A DNA stretch of 64,000 nucleotides from Procambarus clarkii (taxonomy: Eukaryota > Arthropoda > Malacostraca > Decapoda > Cambaridae), in NCBI RefSeq assembly GCF_040958095.1, contig NC_091217.1:8370235-8434234 (forward strand), written 5' to 3'. How positions within the stretch are numbered: the stretch's first letter is position 1; every line of letters begins with the position of its first letter. Shown here piece after piece: positions 9,946 to 18,743 of this stretch. The translations under genes were made by a program, and so were the position numbers. The notes beneath the pieces were generated by a model. That model was not told the origin of the DNA, did no database searches, and saw only the letters and a program-made list of their open reading frames with translations.

Positions 9946-10242
9946 TTGAATTGGACAAACCGGAAAACTATTTTTTTGCTTGTGTTTCTTTGACAAAGTA
10001 ACCTAACCTAACCTAACCTAACCTAACCTAACCTTCCTAGGGTTAATACACGGTATCTGAAGCCTAATATAGTACGGTACATTTAATTAATTACAATAAA
10101 CTGATTGAGTTGGACAAACCGGAAAACTATTTTTTACTTATGTTTCTTTGACAAAGTAACCTAACCTAACCTTCCTAGGGTTAATACACGGTATCTGAAG
10201 CCTAATATAGTAGAGTACATTTAATTAATTACAATAAACCGA
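9946..10242. repeat. Tandem duplication carrying interstitial telomere repeats
   Basis: Two copies of a segment of about 140-158 bases beginning TTGGACAAACCGGAAAACTA and ending TTTAATTAATTACAATAAAC. The first copy contains six CCTAA units (10001-10033) and the second only two, while the rest is nearly identical. The telomere-type stretch therefore changed length after, or during, the duplication. Confidence 0.88.
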
Positions 10243-10497
10243 AAATGCCTAAAAACGTGGAAAAACGGCAAAATATTGGCTGAATCGTTGATATATGGTT
10301 TATATCTCATAGAAGAAAAGTGATGATAAACGTATGTGTGAATACTAGGCCAAGAAATATTTAAGTTTATTTTTTAGTTTCATTTTTTAAAGAATTCCTT
10401 TCTAGTTAGCATACTACTATCTAAAAAGTAAGTACGTACGAATTCGTGACTATTGGCGATCGTCACCATAGGTACTATCTAAACTGATGGGAGCTGA

Positions 10498-11060
10498 CAT
10501 CACATAATCAGACATAACATTATCAGACATAACATTATGAGACATAACATTATTAGACATAACATTATCAGACATAACATTATGAGACATAACATTATTA
10601 GACATAACATTATGAGACATAACATTATCAGACATAACATTATGAGACATAACATTATTAGACATAACATTATGAGACATAACATTATTAGACATAACAT
10701 TATTAGATATAACATTATCAGACATAACATTATTAGATATAACATTATCAGACATAACATTATCAGACAACATTATCAGACATAACATTATCAGACATAA
10801 CATTATCAGACATAACATTATCAGACATAACATTATCAGATATAACATTATCAGATATAACATTATCAGACAACATTTTCAGACATAACATAATCAGACA
10901 TAACCTTATCAGGCATAACCTTACCAGACATAACTTTATCAGACATAACATTATCAGACAACATAATCAGACAACATAATCAGACAACATAATCAGACAA
11001 CATAATCAGACAACATAACCAAGCCATAACCTAACCAAGCCATAATCAGACATAACATAC
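10498..11060. repeat. 15-bp minisatellite
   Basis: About 36 copies of a 15-bp unit, CAGACATAACATTAT, with common variants GAGACATAACATTAT and TAGACATAACATTAT. Copies decay at the right edge to CAGACAACATAAT. Scattered single units at 9780-9855 and 11580-11600 suggest the array was once wider. The multiple-of-three unit makes long spurious frames on both strands. Confidence 0.95.
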
Positions 11061-11299
11061 TCCAGCTATCCTCCCAAAATGAAAGTACCTATACTAACTA
11101 TTTGGTGGAAAGCACAACTATGTTGTGATGGGCCACAATTAGAAAGTTTTGTATTTATGTTATTGATTTATATATACAAGAGTTCTTACATTCTTGTACA
11201 GCCACTAGAACGTATAGGTCAGGTCCTTAATCGTAATTTTCCTTCGGGACCTTCGGGCAGGCCCTAATCTAAATTTTCCCCTGGAATGCTAGCCGCCAA

Positions 11300-11395
11300 A
11301 TACATTAACAAGGTACCCATTCATTGCCGGGTGAATAGAGCCTACAGTTAAGGATTGGAGCCAAGTCAATCCTCCTCGGCCAGTTGACTTTTGTA
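11300..11395 (-). mobile_element. Decayed SINE family 2-like fragment
   Basis: The stretch AAGGTACCCATTCATTGCCG with a GGGTGAATAGAGCC continuation resembles the reverse complement of the family 2 body around the CTAGCAGCAAGTAGG segment. No B-box head survives. Confidence 0.4.
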
Positions 11396-11850
11396 TTATT
11401 GAATTGGACAAACCAGAAACTAGGTCTAGGAATATTTAAGTTTGATTCACAGTTCTATTTTTTCGGACTATAGAATTAAAAGTACAAAAATTGAACTTTT
11501 TCGGGGTCCATCATTACATATTGGTACTTTTGGGCAAATGGTTATTATAAGTAGTATTGTTCCAAGAGGATGGGTTACACAATCAGACATAACCAAGCCG
11601 TTATAACAGAGTCAGACATTCAATTCGCCTCGTAAACCGCATCAAACATTTGATACGCAGTTAAAAATAATTGGCTGCGGTCTTTGCCGTTCTAATCCAG
11701 ATTTTTATGTTAGTGGAAAATTGTTTTTATCTTCATTATATACATTTATGCTGGAAGCAAGAATGGAAGGGAGGTAAGTTTGTGCTATATAGGACTATAA
11801 CCCATTTACAGATAATTTAGTTTATTGTTTATTTACATAAACTAAAGAAA

Positions 11851-11959
<109 letters not shown>

Positions 11960-12452
11960 GGGTCCTTCCATTCATATATAAACTTCCAGAAAATTTAACA
12001 ATATATTGATATGGTATCCATACCATAATAATTAAATTAACCCCGCGGACAGCCTCGTCGTCGGCTTGGTAGACAGACCTCCGTAGGACACAGGTAGTCA
12101 AATGTACCTAAAATATTTCATTGGACCCTGGCCTAACCAAATATGACTAAACCTAAATTAACATAACCTACGTAACTTGATTAACTTTATATGTAGATGA
12201 GGGAGCAGCAGGAGGATACACAGACGGGGGAGTGTAACTAGGAGCAAGAGACAGTATTAGGAGGATACACAGAGGATACACAGAGGAGAGCAGTGTAACT
12301 AGGAGCTAGAGGGTTCAGTATAGCGTCAATTGAGGGTGGTTGAGTGGGAATGGTAAGTGGATCACTGACACGCCCGGCAGGGTTGCCAGGTCCGAATTGC
12401 TGAAAGTAGCGAGCTGACGGTCTGAAAGTAGCGAATTTGTAGTTAAAGTAGC

Positions 12453-13255
12453 CTACAATTCATAACAAAAATCCACTTTCTCCCTAGAATTAAAGTCCAA
12501 ATTAACATGAAGTTTTGCCTGATCAGGATGCACGATTCTTCCGAGTATTCCAAGAGTGAAGTTTTCTAAGCCTGTGTGAAGGCTACGCTGATCTGCTTCA
12601 TCTTTTTGATCAAGTAAATTCATCCTTTCAACATCATTTAGGATTGATTTGAGGAATATGAAATATAGCTTGTTGGCAGGATCAGAGTACATTGAAAATG
12701 CCTTGCAACAGTTATCACAAGAGAAAGAAGCGACTTGGTAATGGTTCAAAAATCCTACTGATCTAACAGCCGCTCTTCACTATTGTTCCTTTCCAAACAT
12801 CGGGTTCCTGACAAAGGTATTAACTGTAAGGGATCTTTCCCATCATTTATACGTTTATAAATCTCTAGATAACTTTATCTCCTGAATGAATATCTATGGA
12901 ATCAGCTGTAGCTTTCTCTTATTATGAAGTCGATGCTGGAAGGTAATTTGTCAGCTGCATGATAACAGACCAAATTTACCTGATTTACCAAATGCAAGGA
13001 ATGACATGTGCATTTGATAAGGAACAAATAATGGCTATCCTTCTTCATCACAGTGTAAAGTGAGACGAGGTCTACACAGAGGTGATGTCTCGTCCAAGCA
13101 CGACGCTGCTTCAAATCAACTCCAATATTGCCAAAATAATCTTTGAGGTGTTGATACAAGGCTTCAGAGGTAGTGCTTGTGACTGAAACTAGCCCCATAA
13201 CCTGAGGTAAAATCCTACTGTGTTTAACTTTATAATATCGAACACATACACACAA
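12453..13255 (-). pseudogene. Broken hAT transposase
   Basis: Two minus-strand frames give recognisable pieces of a hAT-family transposase of the kind annotated in animals as BED-finger or DUF4371-like proteins. The first (13255-12902) contains FLIKCTCHSLHLVNQ, matching the conserved CICHSLHLV motif, and IIRESYS. Between the frames, 12780-12870 encodes YKRINDGK, PLQLIPLSGTR and a stop. The second (12749-12453) starts with MNHYQVASF and includes LDQKDEADQRSLHTGLE. The usual TRW after the LSG motif is TRC here. At least one stop and one frame change separate the blocks, and the catalytic core N-terminal to the first piece is absent, so no active enzyme is possible. Confidence 0.75.
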
Positions 13256-13299
13256 ATGTTTTTCACACGGAATATCTGTTTATTCATCTATAAGTGGTT

Positions 13300-13412
13300 T
13301 ACTGGTGGTCCATCACTACATATTGGTACTTTCCACCAAATAGTTCTTACGGGTTATTCATGCCCGTGCCACCTCTTGGGTGGCTTAATCTTTATCAATC
13401 AATCAACCATAT
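13300..13412 (+). mobile_element. (ATCA)n-tailed short retroposon inside the hAT remnant
   Basis: Contains ACGGGTTATTCATGCCCGTG and CTTGGGTGGCTTAATC and ends in ATCAATCAATC, a classic short-repeat tail. It lies inside the terminal repeats of the hAT element and is therefore younger than it. Confidence 0.7.
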
Positions 13413-13549
13413 AGATAAGAACTATCATTTCAGGAGGATGGATTGCTTGCATAGATATTACCCGCGATGAAATATTAATGAAATTAAGGCTGGGAAGTTT
13501 ATCGTATCTGGGGAGGTGTACCTTACCTTGCGGTTACTTTTTCTTTCCA

Positions 13550-13640
13550 AGGGCCCGAGGATCAACGTCCCCAGGGCCCGGTCTCTGACCAGGCCTCCTG
13601 CGGTTGGTCGTCTGGTCAACCAGACTGTTGGACGCAGGTG
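13550..13640 (-). mobile_element. SINE/LINE tail fragment inside the hAT remnant
   Basis: On the minus strand it has GACCAACCGCAGGAGGCCTG, GTCAGAGACCGGGC and a CCTGGGGACGTTGATCC segment, the tail type shared by several decapod short elements. It also lies inside the hAT remnant. Confidence 0.55.
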
Positions 13641-13899
13641 TGATTTACCTACATTACATTATATGCATAAATAATGTCATTGACTTTCTTAACATTAATA
13701 GCCCAAAAAGTTGCAAGTAGCGAGATTAAACATTTAGGAGCGCCGAGTTGTCAAAAGTAGCCCAATCCGCTACTTTTAGCCCAATCTGGCAACATTGTCA
13801 AACACATTGTGGTCGGCCACACTAACCTCTGCATTTTACAATCATTTTGCCCCAAGAGTGTAACACTTATATGCTGTGCTTGCTATATTAACCTGCAAT

Positions 13900-14062
13900 G
13901 TTAAATGTGATTCTTGTACTGTGATTTGTGGATTTGTACTTATTGGATTTATGCGCCCCTTGAGGGACTTGAAGTAGAGGATGGTAGAAATGGCCTAGGC
14001 TACTCTATCCTTTTGAGATGTATTTTATTGTCTCAATAAACGTACTTGAACTTGAACCTCGG
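13900..14062 (+). mobile_element. Retroposon 3' end with CTTGAA tail, copy 1
   Basis: Shares TACTCTATCCTTTTGAGAT, CTCAATAAACGTACTTGAAC and a short (CTTGAA)n tail with 16215-16305. The AATAAA hexamer just before the tail fits a polyadenylated 3' end. Confidence 0.6.
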
Positions 14063-14218
14063 AGAGGGATTAAGAGACGCTGAGTATATTTTTACCGGAT
14101 TTTTAGTGAAAGTTTTGTAGATAATCCTATCAAATCCTAACTTACCGGAGGACCCATGAACAGAAACGATTCATTATGTCAATTTCGCGAGCCGCTATCA
14201 TTTTCTAGTAAGACAAAT

Positions 14219-14362
14219 AAAATCAAAATCAAAATGTTTATTCAGGTAAAAGTACATACATAGAAGATGAGTTACAAACATAATGTTAGATTTATAGATA
14301 AAGCTAGTACATACAATACCTAAAGCCACTAATACGCACAGCGTTTCGGGCAAGCCAAGTTT
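14219..14362 (-). mobile_element. LINE-like 3' end with GATTTT repeat tail
   Basis: Second copy of the family at 5172-5340, sharing ATGTTTATTCAGGTAA, GCTAGTACATACAAT and the GCGTTTCGGGCAAGCC edge. Its minus-strand tail is (TTTTGA)n instead of (TGAATC)n. Confidence 0.6.
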
Positions 14363-14379
14363 TTGACCTTAGGTAAAGA

Positions 14380-15480
14380 ATACGTCAAAATGCGACGTGC
14401 TATTAGGACGGGTTGTGCATGCAGCCCGTCCTCTCATGTGTTCACAACATCACTAAACTGTTGAACTAAATTGCCCGAACCGAGGACCTACGATTATAAA
14501 ACGGGACATTACGTCGATTTTTGCGAACTGATGAAATCAATTAAAAATGAAATCAATTTACACAACGCTATAAATGCTTCACCTACGTGTTACAAATACA
14601 AATAATCGCAAACAGAACCTAAATATTTAACCTAACCTAACCTAACCAATGCCTAAATATACACACATTAAGTATATAATGTAAACCGATTTTCATTCAT
14701 AAACTGGGGGTTTGGCGGGTGCATGGAATGGACTTTGGCTTTTGTTTATGAGGACAGGCTGTTACACACGATTCTCAACTTATGACGTTCGAACATTTCT
14801 TGAACAGTGTTTCACTACCGACCTCTGTTCGAATCGCAACTCTAAACGCTTCAATCACGTACTTCAAATCAGCCCGTCCTCCAAACAAAGGTCCAAAAGT
14901 GATTCCATGCACCCGCCAAACCCCCTGTTTATGAATGAAAAGCGGTTTACACACGACTCACAACTGCTGACGTTCGAACATATCCGGAACAAGTGTTTCA
15001 CTGACGAATTTTGTTCGACTCACAACGCTATAAATGCTTCACCCACGTACTACAAATACCAGCCCGTCCTCCAAAGATCCAAAAGTGATTCCATGCACCC
15101 GCCAAACCCTCTGTTTATGAATGAAAAGCGGTTTACACACGACTCACAACTGCTGACGTTCGAACATATCCGGAACAAGTACTTCACTGACGAATTTTGT
15201 TCGAATCACAACGCTATAAATGCTTCACCCACGTACTACAAATACAAATAATCGCCAACAGAACCTAAACACCTAACCTAACCTATGCCTATATATGCAC
15301 AATATGCTAATATATTATAATATTAATATATACTTGAGAAAATTCCCGTTTTGAATGAACAGCATATTAAAATTTATGAATGCGTCTGTGGGGTCGACCG
15401 CTGTATGTAATGGACTTGAGTCGAGGACGGGTTGTTCAAATACATAATCGCCAACAGAACCTAAACACCTAATTTAGCCT
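14380..15480. repeat. Satellite cluster with 186-bp unit
   Basis: Segments recur in this 1.1 kb block at several spacings. CCATGCACCCGCCAAAC occurs at 14905 and 15091, a period of 186. Related sequence precedes it from 14712, and the end segment AACGCTATAAATGCTTCACC plus AATAATCGCCAACAGAACC recurs at about 14560, 15210 and 15435. Short CCTAA telomere-like runs follow these end segments each time. Related partial segments occur at 6945, 51650 and 62270. Confidence 0.82.
14712..15251 (+). other. Open frame through the 186-bp satellite (62-codon repeats)
   Basis: One frame stays open for 179 codons across about three repeat units because 186 is a multiple of three. Each unit encodes PPNPLFMNEKRFTHDSQLL followed by a TFEHIRNK and TDEFC block. 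Substitutions between units 2 and 3 are few. I do not recognise the peptide. No promoter, leader or splice site is evident, so coding status is unproven. Confidence 0.3.
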
Positions 15481-15569
15481 ATGCCTAACTATACATAGAA
15501 TTAATATATAATAATATTAACTTATGCATCAAAACAAACTTATTTTTAATACACAGTACGTTACAATTA

Positions 15570-16081
<512 letters not shown>

Positions 16082-16214
16082 CTTGGATCAGTGTTTTTGT
16101 GATCATTGCTGCATATATATATATATATAGTACTAAAGTTTGATTGCATTCACACATGCCAGCAGCTACAGCTGAAATCCAGGCATAACCTTTGATTAAT
16201 CACTATAGCGGAGA

Positions 16215-16305
16215 GGGGTAAGGGGGGTAGAAATAGCCTAAGCTACTCTATCCCTTTGAGATATATTTCTTTTTTATCTCAATAAATATACTTGAACTTG
16301 AACTA
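16215..16305 (+). mobile_element. Retroposon 3' end with CTTGAA tail, copy 2
   Basis: Matches 13980-14062 over TACTCTATCCCTTTGAGAT and CTCAATAAATATACTTGAAC. An internal T-rich run is longer here. Confidence 0.65.
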
Positions 16306-16983
16306 TAGTGGAAAGCACTTCGATATTAGAGAATAAGGTAGAATATGTTAAGCGACATGCATTCAGTAGTTGTTTTCTATGAGGATTTTTTACAAGAGTC
16401 AAGTTTATAGACTTTTCAAACTTGGATACATAAGCAAGGGAAATGCTTGTTCTATCTTGGGTTGGCACCCCACCTCTGAACAACTGCAGGATGACATTTT
16501 CGAACAGTCATTGCTATATGTGTGTGTTTTCTGTAAATTGTAAGTGTAACAAAATGAAAAATAAATCATATTGTATAAAGTAATACAAAAGTAGGGGTGG
16601 TAGGAGAAGTTAAAACTCAAGTGTCAAAGGAGAATGTATAAGGTCTTCTCTGGATACCTTTATTCTCTTCTCCAAGGCTATGGGTCCCTATAATTGCCGA
16701 AATTTTGATTTGGTCAGTTATGATTCATGAGACATTACATAAGATGGAATTTTACCTAGTTAATGCTATTTAAAAACTACAATAATATCAAACTAACACT
16801 GGCTACTGCATTTACTTGGAAAGAGCGATACAATGGTAATAGCATTTGTACAAATTTAATTTAACATATAGTATATTTGCTCATCAAGCGTATATTATTT
16901 CATTACTCTTGCAATCATATTTCATTGTGCTTCATTATTTCGTTACTCTTGCACTTACAAATTGCTGGACTACTGAGAAGTAT

Positions 16984-17146
16984 GCAGGCGATGAGTCACA
17001 ATAACGTGGCTGAAGTAAGTTGACCAGACCACACACTAGAAGTTGAAGGGACGACGACGTTTCGGTCCTGGACCATTCTCAAGTCGATTGAGAATGGTCC
17101 AGGACGGACCGAAACGTCGTCGTCCCTTCAACTTCTAGTGTGTGTA
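16984..17146 (+). mobile_element. GACGACG-family element in a long perfect-loop palindrome
   Basis: Starts with GCAGGCGATGAGTCACAATA and CGTGGCT, then TTGACCAGACCACACAC. Two full core copies face each other: left arm 17030-17082 and right arm 17088-17144 with a 5-base loop, differing mainly by a 4-base deletion in the left arm. It has the longest and tightest hairpin in the window. Confidence 0.85.
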
Positions 17147-17464
17147 CTGAGAAGTAGTTACCAAGGATGAAGGTGACTGCGATCAAGGAAATATTAATCA
17201 GAAGAGTTGTTAATTACGTACAATGGCTGTTCATAGGATAGATATCCTTTAAGGTACACGGAGAGACGAAGGTAATGGAGTTACTAATGGTTAGAGTTAT
17301 GACGGAAGGTAATAAAGTTACTAATGTTGGCAGAAGGAATTAAAAAATACATGGATTATCTTAGTAACAGCTTAGTTTTATTTATTTTAACATTCTTTAT
17401 TCTGTTCCGAGTGACTATTGAACTATCACTAAAGTAATTAAATACAAAATAAAATGGGTATAAA
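17147..17464. other. No gene seen
   Basis: Non-coding, AT-rich. A GGTAATGGAGTTACTAATG segment is repeated with changes about 50 bases later. Nothing else was identified. Confidence 0.4.
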
Positions 17465-17695
17465 TTGGATAAGTTTAGATTTAGGAAAGACTTGGGTAAA
17501 TACTGGTTCAGTAACAGGGTTGTTGATTTGTGGAACTAATTGCCGCGTAACATTGTGGAGGTGGGGTCCCTCGATTGTTTCAAGGGCGGGTTGGACATGT
17601 ATATGTGTGGGATTGGGTGATTATAAATAGGAGCTGCCTCGTATGGGCCCTTAGGCCTTCTGCAGTTACCTTTGTTCTTATGTTCTTAAAATGAG
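17465..17695 (+). mobile_element. CR1-like LINE, C-terminal coding remnant and 3' end
   Basis: The plus strand encodes FRKDLGKYWFSNRVVDLWN, a stop, then LPRNIVEVGSLDCFKGGLD, matching the conserved C-terminal block (W-N-x-LP ... FKxxLD) of CR1/Jockey-type LINE proteins. The TGCCTCGTATGGGCCCTTAG and CTTTGTTCTTATGTTCTT end follows. An in-frame stop shows it is dead. Everything 5' of this block is missing, the usual outcome of incomplete reverse transcription. Confidence 0.75.
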
Positions 17696-17696
17696 G

Positions 17697-17945
17697 GTCC
17701 CGGTTCGTTCTCGACGCAGAATCGAGAATTCCGGTTCCGAATCCCGGGCGGGACAGAACTGGTTGAGAACATTGCCTTTCACCTAATGCATCTGTTCACC
17801 TAGCAGCAAGTAGGTACCCAGGAGTTAGCTTGTTGTGGGGGTTGCATCCTGGGCGGGGTCAGTAATTCGACCTTGAAGAGAGGACCTCGATATAAGCCTA
17901 ATTTGTATGAATACATACAGGCTTCCTGTCCCCCCGACACAATGA
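17697..17945 (+). mobile_element. tRNA-derived SINE, family 2, longest copy
   Basis: It has a head with TTCCGGTTCCGAATCCCGGG (a B-box with one change). The body follows: GCCTTTCACCTAATGCATC, GTTCACCTAGCAGCAAGTAG and TAGGTACCCAGGAGTTAGC, with the end GGCTTCCTGTCCCCCCGACA. It abuts the LINE 3' end directly. Confidence 0.78.
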
Positions 17946-18559
17946 ATTATTATGTCTCTCAGCACTTGCAAGGAAGCATATAAATTAAGGACTCGCGCTA
18001 GGCCTCTTTACTGTATACTGAACATTGGCATTCATCGAGGAGTTTAATTTATGTTATTAGATATACCATTACTACAAAAGTGCTCCCCCCATATGTTTTA
18101 CATACAATAATAGTTAGGGCTAATTGGATTTGGAAAAAAGTTATTCGAATTAGGAATTTATGCTTCCATCAAGAAATTACGAGAATTTGTTTATTGGAAA
18201 GCTTTTACTGTTTCTTGTTACAGTGTAAGACATAGTTTTGAAATGAAAATAAATTGGAATTCCAATGATTAAAACGTAGTGTTATGAAGTAGTAAATCAA
18301 TCCTCAATTAGAAATAAATATATTTTGAAGAGTATCCCCTGGAGTGGGTTTGCGAGGAGGTCCCGCCGCTTGCTAGATGTCGCTCTTGTATTCATAACCA
18401 TTTTCTGTGACGGACTCATATCTTTACAATGTTTGTTTATCTACGTATATATAGTTATAAACCACATTGAACATAAAATAAAAATATCTGGAATACATGA
18501 AAAGTGGTGTATGTAATAGTTGTGTAGGTTTAGAGAGGTAAATTAATATAAAGGTTGAG
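17946..18559. other. No gene seen upstream of the CpG-rich start
   Basis: AT-rich unique sequence. A frame at 18325-18516 is open for 63 codons but has no supporting feature. Confidence 0.4.
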
Positions 18560-18674
18560 GTTGTGTTCCAACAATGTGAAGGTGCGGCGGCGGGCGGGCG
18601 GCGCCGCCAAGCGACGCAGTAGCGTGTCTGCAGTGCCAAGAGACCGTTAGTAACGTGCGCGACTCAGTTTCAAA
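18560..18674 (+). promoter_or_regulatory. CpG-rich promoter / 5' UTR candidate
   Basis: GGCGGCGGGCGGGCGGCGCC at about 18587 and a high CpG density extend through the following exon and on to about 19080, in contrast with the AT-rich surroundings. No TATA box is present, as is usual for a CpG-type housekeeping promoter. The CAAAATGGCG sequence at the start codon resembles the YY1-type motif seen at some animal translation starts. Confidence 0.5.
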
Positions 18675-18743
18675 ATGGCGTTTAACGGTGACGGTCCCTT
18701 TAACAAGCGTATGCGCACAGATGGTGAATCTGTGGGGCAAAAG
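18675..18743 (+). CDS. Candidate first coding exon of an unidentified host gene
   Basis: An ATG in the context CAAAATGG opens a 23-codon segment that begins MAFNGDGPFNKRMRTDG and ends exactly at a consensus donor (AAG then GTAAGCA). The phase is 0. The start lies in a CpG-rich island and is the first ATG after it. The KRMR cluster looks like part of a nuclear localisation signal, and short acidic/glycine N-termini of this kind occur in nuclear RNA-binding proteins, but I cannot name the family. The frame runs to a stop soon after the donor, so splicing is needed for a longer protein. A same-phase exon-like segment is found 27 kb downstream at 46062. Confidence in an exon is moderate and confidence in any function is low. 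Confidence 0.55.

Larger units (their letters stand above)
12378..13797 (-). mobile_element. hAT-type DNA transposon remnant
   Basis: The plus-strand left edge begins CAGGGTTGCCAGGTCCG and the right edge ends CCCAATCTGGCAACATTG, which are inverted copies with a few mismatches, as in hAT terminal repeats. Sequence just inside both ends contains AAAGTAGC-type repeats. The interior minus strand encodes hAT transposase pieces. I could not find matching 8-bp target duplications (ACGCCCGG on the left, TCAAACAC on the right), so the true boundary may be a few bases off or the duplication has decayed. At about 1.4 kb it is shorter than autonomous hAT elements, so the N-terminal part, including a BED finger, is missing. 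Confidence 0.75.

Noticed and set aside
10450-10863. 137-codon minus-strand frame with MLCLI and NVMSD repeats
   Set aside because: It is a direct reading of the 15-bp minisatellite.
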